Positions 1 to 5,093 of a stretch of DNA of 5,093 nucleotides are shown piece after piece; within the stretch, counting starts at the first letter, position 1; the number at the start of each line of letters is the position of its first letter. Below the pieces are notes generated by a model. It was not told the DNA's origin and made no database searches. It saw only the letters and a list, made by a program, of their open reading frames with translations. This stretch comes from JALOOE01 sp964423545. Its GTDB lineage: Bacteria > Chloroflexota > Anaerolineae > CG2-30-64-16. A program made the translations under genes and the position numbers. The stretch covers positions 1-5,093 of the forward strand of contig CAYRFV010000355.1 of assembly GCA_964423545.1 (NCBI GenBank), given 5' to 3'.

Positions 1-115
1 GGCGCCGCCACGCGCTATGGGCGGCAGCGTAAACTACTGCCTGCAGGCCGATATCCTTGTAGAGCCAGATCGACCAGCTCGCTCCATAGTGCCGGTAGAT
101 GTCGAGCGGATCGCA

Positions 116-124
116 GGGAGGAGG
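116..124 (+). promoter_or_regulatory. Strong Shine-Dalgarno that sets the GH116 start
   Basis: The sequence GGGAGGAGG ends 6 nt before the ATG at 131, close to ideal spacing. The earlier in-frame ATG at 17 has no purine-rich site before it. The 38 extra residues it would add do not resemble the GH116 N-terminus. This site therefore decides the start of the gene. I saw no convincing -35/-10 pair between 33 and 115, so the gene may be transcribed from further upstream. Confidence 0.85.
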
Positions 125-130
125 AATCCG

Positions 131-2734
131 ATGTTTTCCTCGACCTGGCCCATCCTCAAACGATACGACCGCGACCACCTCGCTCGTATTGCGCTGCCGT
201 TGGGCGGCATCGGCACGGGCACGATCTCACTGGGCGGCCGCGGCGACCTGCGCGACTGGGAGGTCTGCAACCGTCCGGCAAAGGGCTTCACGCCCACTGT
301 CGCTCGCGTCGGGCCGTTTTTCGCGCTGCGCGCGCAGCCGGCGGCAGGCGCTGTCCTGCGCCTGCTCGAAGGCCCTCTGGAGCTGACCGAATATGATGGG
401 GCGAGCGGTTCAGCGACGCCCAATCACGGGCTGCCACGCTTCGAGGAGTGCGTGTTTGCCGCCGCCTATCCGTTGGCGCAGGTGGCGCTTCACGATGCCG
501 CGGTGCCGCTGGATGTCCGCATCGAAGCGTTCAACCCGCTCATCCCGCCTGACGCCGACCGCAGCGGGCTGCCGGTCGCAGTGCTGCGCTACGTTCTGGC
601 GAATCGCAGCGACCGGCCGGTCGCCGCAACCGTGGCCGGCAGCCTGCCGAACTTCATCGGTGCGGACGGATCACAGGCCGCACCCGGTCCGAAAGGCAAC
701 CGCAACATCTATCGCGCCGGCGCGGGGCTGTGCGGCATCTTCATGACCTCCGACGGCCTGCCGGCTTCGGCTGAGCAATGGGGCACCCTGGCGCTGGCGG
801 CAGTCGTGCCTGCTGAGAACGGTCGCCCGGTGACGGGGCGGTCCGCAACGGCCCGCGCGTCGCGGTCGGAGACGGCGCCGCCCCAGGTGGAGATCACCTA
901 TCGCACGGACTGGCTCAAGCCCCACTGGGGCGCCAGCCTGCTCGATTTTTGGGATGACCTCAGCACCGACGGGCGGCTGGAGCCCCGGCCGGCGTCGGGC
1001 GCCGAGATGCCGATGGGATCGCTGGCGGTCAGCCTGGTCGTGCCGCCGGGTGGGACGCGGGCTATCACCTTCTTGCTGGCGTGGCACTTTCCCAACCGCA
1101 TGACTTGGACGCCCGGGACGGCGAAGGCTGCCTGCGATTGCACCGGCGACTGTGACGATCCGAACCGCATTGGCAATTACTATACGACGCGATTTCGCGA
1201 TGCGTGGGATGTGGTGGAGACGGTTGCGGCCGAGTTGCCGGCGCTGGAGTCCGACACGGTCGCGTTCGTGTCCGCGTTCTGCGACGGTGACCTGCCGGAG
1301 GTCGTCAAGGAGGCCGCGCTCTTCAACGTGAGCACGCTTCGCAGCCAGACCTGTTTCCGCACGCCCGATGGCTTGCTCTACGGTTGGGAAGGCTGCCATG
1401 ATCGGGCCGGCTGCTGTCACGGTTCTTGCACGCACGTCTGGAACTACGAGGCGACCACGCCGTTCCTGTTCGGCGATCTGGCCAAGCGGATGCGCGAGGT
1501 AGAGTTCGGCCGAGCCACGCGCGATGACGGCATGATGGCGTTTCGCGTGAATCTGCCCCTTGACCGCGCGCAGGAATACGGCAAGGCCGCCGCCGATGGG
1601 CAGATGGGATGCATCATGAAAGTGTATCGCGAGTGGCAGCTCTCCGGCGATGATGACCTGCTGCGAGAGCTCTGGCCGAAGGTGCGCGCTGCGGTCGAAT
1701 TCTGCTGGATTCCTGGCGGCTGGGATGCCGACCGTGACGGTGTGATGGAAGGTTGTCAGCACAACACCATGGATGTGGAATACTTCGGCCCGAACCCCCA
1801 GATGCAGGGCTGGTACTTGGGCGCTCTGCGCGCCGCCGAGGAGATGGCGCGCTATCTGGGCGATGCCGGCTTCGCCGCGACCTGCCGCGATCTCTTCGAA
1901 CGCGGCCGCGCCTGGACCGACGCCCATCTGTTCAACGGCGAGTACTATGAGCACGAAATCCGTCCACCGGCGAGCGCGGGCGATATCGCCCCCAGCCTGT
2001 TGGTGGGCATGGGCGCTGCCGATCTGGGTCATCCCGACTATCAGCTGGGCCCCGGCTGCCTGGTGGATCAGCTTGTCGGCCAGACCATGGCTCACATTTG
2101 CGGCTTGGGTTATCTGCTGGATCCCGGTCATATCCAGATTGCCCTGCGAAGCATCGTGAAGTATAATCGGCGGCAAGGCTTCACAGATCATTTCAACGTG
2201 ATGCGTTCCTACGCCCTCGGCAACGAAGCCGCTTTGTTGATGGCGAGCTATCCGCACGGACGGCCCGCCAACCCCTTCCCCTACTTCACTGAGGTGATGA
2301 CCGGCTTCGAGTACGCCGCCGCGATCGGCATGCTCTACGAAGGGCAGGTCGATGAGGGGCTGCGCTGCATCGGGAGTATCCGCAGCCGTTACGATGGCCG
2401 CAAGCGTAGCCCGTTCGATGAGGCCGAGTGCGGGCATCATTACGCACGCGCGATGGCGGCCTGGGGGGCGTTGCTGGCGCTGACCGGCTTTCGCTATACC
2501 GCGATCGAGCGATGCCTGACTGTGGCTGCCAGAGACGGCCGCTTCTTCTGGTCGAACGGCTACGCATGGGGGATGTACCAGGTGCGCGGCGGTCAATTGG
2601 CTCTGACTGTCGAGCGCGGCGCGATCGAGACTCGCCGAATCGTGCTCACGGGGCTGGGCGAACTCACGTTGCCTGATCCGCAGACAGTCACCAGGGGTCA
2701 GACAGCGACATGGATCATAGCGGGACAAGAATGA
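131..2734 (+). CDS. GH116 family glycoside hydrolase (DUF608; glucosylceramidase/beta-glucosidase-like)
   Basis: A predicted retaining glycosidase of family GH116, related to human GBA2 and to bacterial and archaeal beta-glucosidases/beta-xylosidases. It likely removes beta-linked glucose or xylose from glycolipids, aryl-glycosides or oligosaccharides. The product is 867 residues from the ATG at 131. The N-terminal beta-sandwich domain opens with LGGIGTGT (24-31) and covers roughly residues 15-330. The (alpha/alpha)6 catalytic domain covers roughly 400-795. Aligned by eye from memory with GBA2 and Sulfolobus SSO1353, the nucleophile is E420 (in GWEG) and the acid/base is D548 (in TMDVEYFGPNP). 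Their 128-residue separation is close to that in SSO1353 and shorter than in GBA2. Also visible are GSCTHVWNYE (431-440), the DADRDGxxE motif (532-540), and E721 in TEVMTG, likely a sugar-site residue. Residues from about 800 form a beta-rich tail. No signal peptide or membrane segment is seen, so it is probably cytosolic. Cysteines cluster at 335/337/341 and 422/428/429/433. The family is firm; the substrate is not. Confidence 0.93.
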   Translation: MFSSTWPILKRYDRDHLARIALPLGGIGTGTISLGGRGDLRDWEVCNRPAKGFTPTVARVGPFFALRAQPAAGAVLRLLEGPLELTEYDGASGSATPNHGLPRFEECVFAAAYPLAQVALHDAAVPLDVRIEAFNPLIPPDADRSGLPVAVLRYVLANRSDRPVAATVAGSLPNFIGADGSQAAPGPKGNRNIYRAGAGLCGIFMTSDGLPASAEQWGTLALAAVVPAENGRPVTGRSATARASRSETAPPQVEITYRTDWLKPHWGASLLDFWDDLSTDGRLEPRPASGAEMPMGSLAVSLVVPPGGTRAITFLLAWHFPNRMTWTPGTAKAACDCTGDCDDPNRIGNYYTTRFRDAWDVVETVAAELPALESDTVAFVSAFCDGDLPEVVKEAALFNVSTLRSQTCFRTPDGLLYGWEGCHDRAGCCHGSCTHVWNYEATTPFLFGDLAKRMREVEFGRATRDDGMMAFRVNLPLDRAQEYGKAAADGQMGCIMKVYREWQLSGDDDLLRELWPKVRAAVEFCWIPGGWDADRDGVMEGCQHNTMDVEYFGPNPQMQGWYLGALRAAEEMARYLGDAGFAATCRDLFERGRAWTDAHLFNGEYYEHEIRPPASAGDIAPSLLVGMGAADLGHPDYQLGPGCLVDQLVGQTMAHICGLGYLLDPGHIQIALRSIVKYNRRQGFTDHFNVMRSYALGNEAALLMASYPHGRPANPFPYFTEVMTGFEYAAAIGMLYEGQVDEGLRCIGSIRSRYDGRKRSPFDEAECGHHYARAMAAWGALLALTGFRYTAIERCLTVAARDGRFFWSNGYAWGMYQVRGGQLALTVERGAIETRRIVLTGLGELTLPDPQTVTRGQTATWIIAGQE

Positions 2735-2810
2735 TCGCCGCGACATCTGATCGGTGATGCGTGGACCAGGGTGCATCCCGGCACATCATGCAGCGCCCTC
2801 GGGTCGTTAA

Positions 2811-2824
2811 GCGCCAGCAGGCGC
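2811..2824 (+). other. Perfect 5-bp GC hairpin in the spacer before the small gene
   Basis: GCGCC, a 4-nt AGCA loop and GGCGC form an uninterrupted stem-loop 16 nt before the Shine-Dalgarno of the 71-residue gene. There is no T-run after it, so it is not a standard intrinsic terminator. It may be a leader structure, a weak 3' end for the GH116 transcript, or chance in GC-rich DNA. The remainder of 2735-2840 shows nothing else I can assign apart from an imperfect stem just after the GH116 stop. Confidence 0.3.
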
Positions 2825-2840
2825 ACTGCGGAAGGCAACC

Positions 2841-2847
2841 AGGAGGT
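2841..2847 (+). promoter_or_regulatory. Consensus Shine-Dalgarno for the 71-residue ORF
   Basis: AGGAGGT lies 5 nt before the ATG at 2853. This perfect, well-spaced match is the main reason to treat the short reading frame as a gene and to prefer it over the overlapping frames in the same stretch, such as those opening at 2771 and 2887. Confidence 0.65.
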
Positions 2848-2852
2848 AAGCG

Positions 2853-3068
2853 ATGGATATCTGCCCAGACGCTTTGACCGCCCCGCGTGGCTGCGGATTG
2901 GTTCGGGTGCAAATCATCCACGATGCTCTGGGGCGGCCCATCGGGAGTTGGCGCTGTACATTCTGTGCAGAGCAGCGGCGCATCCCTGAGGCACAGGCCA
3001 CTCCCGTCACACCGGCCAACCAGCCGAAGGCCATGGCTGACTGGGCGGATGATGTGGATGCACTCTGA
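2853..3068 (+). CDS. Hypothetical 71-residue protein with four cysteines
   Basis: I do not recognise a family. The start is fixed by a consensus AGGAGGT site 5 nt upstream. By hand count 48 of 71 codons end in G or C, which suits a coding frame in this genome without proving it. The four cysteines are C4, C14, C35 and C38; the last two form a CxxC in SWRCTFCAEQ. Before the CxxC, residues 16-33 look like a beta-hairpin with a GRP turn. After it comes a flexible Ala/Pro/Thr/Gln-rich stretch (46-60) and an acidic tail (MADWADDVDAL). There is no signal peptide or hydrophobic segment. A small metal-binding or redox-active cytosolic protein is possible, but this rests only on the cysteine spacing. 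It follows the GH116 gene by 118 nt and ends 83 nt before the tRNA promoter. It could also be a spurious frame. Confidence 0.55.
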   Translation: MDICPDALTAPRGCGLVRVQIIHDALGRPIGSWRCTFCAEQRRIPEAQATPVTPANQPKAMADWADDVDAL

Positions 3069-3151
3069 ACTCCACGCATGTCCTGATTTCGTCAGAGGCA
3101 ACATCGTGAATGGCGACGACGCCTCATCTCAACCCGCACATCGCCCGGACT

Positions 3152-3181
3152 TTGACACGCCTCAGCGGCCGGCGGTATAAT
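3152..3181 (+). promoter_or_regulatory. Housekeeping-sigma promoter of the tRNA-Val gene
   Basis: A perfect -35 TTGACA (3152-3157) and a perfect -10 TATAAT (3176-3181) are separated by 18 bp. Initiation about 7 nt after the -10 places +1 near 3188-3189, only 3-4 nt before the mature 5' end of the tRNA. The stretch between the -10 and +1 is GC-rich (GGCACG). In well-studied bacteria such a discriminator is typical of stringently controlled stable-RNA promoters; its meaning here is inferred. Confidence 0.9.
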
Positions 3182-3191
3182 GGCACGCGTC

Positions 3192-3266
<75 letters not shown>

Positions 3267-3299
3267 TGAGGGTGGATGGACCATCGCGAGTGCCGTGCG

Positions 3300-3334
3300 A
3301 CCAGGTTCTCGATACAGAGGCCTGGTTTCTTTTT
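3300..3334 (+). terminator. Intrinsic terminator after tRNA-Val, just before selA
   Basis: ACCAGG (3300-3305) pairs with CCTGGT (3321-3326). After a one-base bulge (T3306) the stem continues as TCTC (3307-3310) with GAGG (3317-3320), closing a 6-nt GATACA loop. The stem has about ten pairs and is followed by TTTCTTTTT (3326-3334). This is a standard Rho-independent terminator for the tRNA transcript. It ends only 6 nt before the selA Shine-Dalgarno, so it would also reduce any read-through into selA. Confidence 0.8.
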
Positions 3335-3340
3335 ATGAAT

Positions 3341-3346
3341 GAGGTG
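3341..3346 (+). promoter_or_regulatory. Shine-Dalgarno of selA
   Basis: GAGGTG ends 4 nt before the ATG at 3351 and supports that start. The resulting protein begins a short distance before the LPSVDRLL motif of the SelA N-terminal domain, as expected. Confidence 0.75.
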
Positions 3347-3350
3347 ACCA

Positions 3351-4754
3351 ATGGCCGAGGCCGGGCCGTCCCCGGGCGATCGGCGGCGCGCACTGCCGAG
3401 CGTGGATCGCCTGCTGGCGCATGAGTCTCTCCGTGCGGCCGTCACCGAGTATGGCCGCGATCTGGCGGTCGACGCCGCGCGCGTCGCCCTGGCAGAGGCG
3501 CGCACACACGTCCAGGCGGGTGATCGTGCGCCCGGCATCGCTGACCTCGCTGCGGATGTGGCGCGGCGATTGGCTGCGCTGACGAGCGGCACGCTCCATC
3601 CGGTGATCAACGCCACCGGCGTCATCATCCACACCAATCTGGGGCGTGCACCGCTCAGTGCGGCCGCATGCGCAGCGATGGAGGCGGTGGCTGCCGGCTA
3701 CAGCAACCTGGAATATGATCTGGCGGCCGGCGAGCGCGGCTCGCGCTATCTGCATGCCGAGAAGCTGCTGTGTCAGCTCACCGGTGCGGAGGCCGCGCTG
3801 GCGGTCAACAACAATGCGGGAGCCGTCTTTCTGGCGTTGAGCGCGTTGGCGCAGGATCGCGCCGTCGTGATCTCGCGCGGCCAATTGGTGGAGATCGGCG
3901 GCGGCTTCCGCATTCCGGATGTGATGCGTCAGAGCGGCGCGCGACTGGTCGAGGTGGGTACGACGAACCGCACCCACCTGCGTGACTTTGCGGCTGCCAT
4001 CACCGCGGAGACCGCGCTGTTGTTGCGCGTGCACTCCTCCAACTTCCGCCAGATCGGCTTTGTCTCGGAGGTGTCGTTGGCCGAGATGGTCGAGCTCGGG
4101 CGCAAGACCGGCGTGCCGGTGCTCGACGATCTGGGCAGCGGCAGCCTCCTCGACACCAGTCGCTATGGGCTGGCGTCGGAGCCGATGGTTCAGGCCAGCG
4201 TAGCGGCGGGCGCCGACATGGTGACGTTCAGCGGCGACAAGCTGCTCGGCGGGCCGCAGGCCGGCCTGATTGTGGGGCGGGAGGCGTTCGTCGCCCGGCT
4301 GCGCCATCATCCGCTTGCCCGGGCGTTGCGCGTCGATAAGGGCACGCTTGCCGCGCTCCAGGCGACTTTGCAGCACTATCTGCGCGGTGAGGCGGCGGAC
4401 CAGGTGCCCATCTGGCGCATGATCGCCTCGCCGCTGGCGGCGTTGGAAGCTCGGGCCGCAGCCTGGGCCGCCGACCTGCGCGGCCGAGGCATCCCCGCGC
4501 TCGTCGTGCCAGCCATGTCCACCGTGGGCGGGGGCTCGCTGCCGGGAGAGGTTCTGCCCACGCGTGCGCTGGCGTTGGTGCACCCGGCGCCCGATCGGCT
4601 GGCGTCTGCGCTGCGCAGAGGCCAGCCGCCCGTGATCGGCCGGATTTCTGAGGACCGGCTTCTGCTCGATCCGCGCACCGTCTCGCCGGAGCTGGACGAG
4701 GTGGTCTCGGGTGTGGTGTCGGTGGCCTGGCAAAGGAGCGCACCGGGCGGCTGA
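3351..4754 (+). CDS. selA: L-seryl-tRNA(Sec) selenium transferase (selenocysteine synthase)
   Basis: SelA is a cytosolic PLP enzyme that converts seryl-tRNA(Sec) to selenocysteinyl-tRNA(Sec), using selenophosphate made by SelD. The protein is 467 residues, essentially the usual bacterial length (about 463 in E. coli). The N-terminal SelA_N domain shows LPSVDRLL (15-22). This domain separates true SelA from SelA-like ammonia-lyases of the same fold-type I family. Core motifs follow in order: NATGVIIHTNLGRAPL (87-102), YSNLEYDLAAGERGSRY (117-133), VNNNAGAV (152-159), DDLGSGSL (259-266) and FSGDKLLGGPQAG, whose K297 is the expected Schiff-base lysine. RVDKGTLAALQATL and PPVIGRI near the C-terminus are also typical. 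No frameshift or missing catalytic residue is seen. The gene starts 85 nt after tRNA-Val, behind that gene's terminator, with no clear promoter of its own. selB, selC and selD are not in the window. Confidence 0.97.
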   Translation: MAEAGPSPGDRRRALPSVDRLLAHESLRAAVTEYGRDLAVDAARVALAEARTHVQAGDRAPGIADLAADVARRLAALTSGTLHPVINATGVIIHTNLGRAPLSAAACAAMEAVAAGYSNLEYDLAAGERGSRYLHAEKLLCQLTGAEAALAVNNNAGAVFLALSALAQDRAVVISRGQLVEIGGGFRIPDVMRQSGARLVEVGTTNRTHLRDFAAAITAETALLLRVHSSNFRQIGFVSEVSLAEMVELGRKTGVPVLDDLGSGSLLDTSRYGLASEPMVQASVAAGADMVTFSGDKLLGGPQAGLIVGREAFVARLRHHPLARALRVDKGTLAALQATLQHYLRGEAADQVPIWRMIASPLAALEARAAAWAADLRGRGIPALVVPAMSTVGGGSLPGEVLPTRALALVHPAPDRLASALRRGQPPVIGRISEDRLLLDPRTVSPELDEVVSGVVSVAWQRSAPGG

Positions 4755-4803
4755 CGCTCCCGATCGCGTGCCGCGGTGTCCGGCGCTGTCGGGCTGTCCC
4801 AAC

Positions 4804-4809
4804 GAGGTG
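4804..4809 (+). promoter_or_regulatory. Shine-Dalgarno of the AcnX small-subunit gene
   Basis: GAGGTG lies 3 nt before the ATG at 4813. It is the same core as the selA site, at slightly tight spacing. It supports this start, as does the family-typical RGRVI motif beginning at residue 8. The 58-nt spacer after selA contains no evident promoter or terminator. Confidence 0.65.
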
Positions 4810-4812
4810 TCT

Positions 4813-5093
4813 ATGTCAGAACCAATCGTCCTGCGCGGCCGCGTCATCAGGTCCGGCCATGCAGCGGGGCTTGCGCTGGTCTCGCCCGCGCCGATCGGTT
4901 TCCTCGGCGGCGTCGATCCGGCCACCGGCATCGTGGTGGAGCCGGGACATCCGCTCCAGGGTCGTTCGGTGGAAGGCAAGGTGCTGGTTTTTCCCACGGG
5001 CAAGGGTAGCACGGTTGGCTCGTACACCATCCTGCGCCTGGGTCGCAGTGGGCATGGGCCCACCGCCATCATTAATGCCGAGAGCGAGGCCAT
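4813..5093 (+). CDS. Aconitase X small (swivel-domain) subunit, partial: 3' end beyond window
   Basis: The first 93 codons of an AcnX_swivel/DUF126 protein are present, and the frame is open at the window end. Complete proteins of this type are roughly 130-150 residues. Family features visible are LRGRVI (7-12), the FLGGVDPATG motif (30-39), HPLQGRSVEGKVLVFP (46-61), and GKGSTVGS (63-70), whose S66 matches the conserved serine of the swivel domain. The expected PTAIIN strand (83-88) follows. The small subunit pairs with a DUF521 large subunit that carries the iron-sulfur site. Known AcnX enzymes dehydrate cis-3-hydroxy-L-proline (bacteria) or mevalonate 5-phosphate (archaea). For a bacterium the hydroxyproline reaction is the better guess, but the partner gene is not visible. 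It lies 58 nt after selA and is possibly co-transcribed with it. The family assignment is firm; the substrate is inferred. Confidence 0.88.
   Translation, partial: MSEPIVLRGRVIRSGHAAGLALVSPAPIGFLGGVDPATGIVVEPGHPLQGRSVEGKVLVFPTGKGSTVGSYTILRLGRSGHGPTAIINAESEA

Noticed and set aside
3..32. A short open stretch ending in TAA at 30-32 (…RRHALWAAA) that could be the tail of an upstream gene.
   Set aside because: Nine residues are too few to identify or to distinguish from chance. It is only a possibility that an upstream gene ends here.
57..90. TTGTAG (57-62) and CATAGT (85-90) as a promoter for the GH116 gene.
   Set aside because: The spacer is 22 bp and both boxes are imperfect, so it is not credible as a standard promoter.
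17..130. Extension of the GH116 gene to the ATG at 17.
   Set aside because: There is no Shine-Dalgarno there, and the extra residues do not fit the family N-terminus. The ATG at 131 has an excellent site.
2732..2989. The GH116 stop is TGA, the frame stays open after it to 2989, and an imperfect stem (about 2733-2757) follows, in a genome with selA: possible selenocysteine read-through.
   Set aside because: The GH116 protein is already complete at family length. The extension looks non-protein-like and overlaps a better supported gene in another frame. The stem is weak and not SECIS-like in placement or loop. Long open stretches are common in GC-rich DNA.
3311..3339. GATACA / 17 bp / TATGAA as a promoter for selA.
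   Set aside because: The -35 match is poor. The predicted start would fall at about 3346, cutting off the Shine-Dalgarno at 3341-3346. The T-rich stretch is better explained by the terminator.
3333..5093. A very long minus-strand open frame opposite selA and AcnX, and another at 671-2776 opposite the GH116 gene.
   Set aside because: They are mirror frames of real GC-rich genes. The translations are rich in Arg/His/Gln/Ala without family motifs and have no matching ribosome binding sites.

Overview
This is a GC-rich bacterial window whose recognisable genes all lie on the plus strand. They begin at Shine-Dalgarno (SD) sequences matching GGAGG or GAGGTG. The tRNA gene has a sigma-70/sigma-A type promoter and no encoded CCA. 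The composition, the free-living metabolic genes and a true bacterial SelA are compatible with a high-GC Chloroflexota (Thermomicrobia/Roseiflexus-like) or a similar soil or hot-spring lineage. That placement is inferred from gene content and style only. I see no transposase, integrase, CRISPR or phage gene.

Layout. Positions 131-2734 encode a cytosolic family GH116 glycoside hydrolase (DUF608; glucosylceramidase/beta-glucosidase-like). It starts at an internal ATG with a very strong SD, not at the longest open start at 17. Positions 2735-3191 hold a short GC-rich spacer with a hairpin and a probable 71-residue Cys-containing protein (2853-3068) of unknown function. They also hold a near-perfect promoter (TTGACA / 18 bp / TATAAT) for the tRNA gene. 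Positions 3192-3265 are tRNA-Val(TAC), followed by an intrinsic terminator (3300-3334). Positions 3351-4754 encode SelA, selenocysteine synthase. Positions 4813-5093 hold the first 93 codons of an AcnX small (swivel) subunit, cut by the window edge. Its partner, the large DUF521 subunit, is not in view.

How the genes relate. SelA implies that the organism makes selenocysteine, but selB, selC and selD are not in this window. The tRNA here is a normal 74-nt valine tRNA, not tRNA-Sec. selA starts only 16 nt after the last T of the tRNA terminator and has no convincing promoter of its own. It may therefore depend on read-through from the strong tRNA promoter. The AcnX gene follows selA by 58 nt and could be co-transcribed. 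The metabolic roles look independent: glycoside hydrolysis, selenocysteine synthesis, and probably hydroxyproline dehydration. I see no clear new multi-gene system. The points most worth a second look are the tRNA-selA junction, the small Cys protein and the Cys-rich GH116 active-site region.
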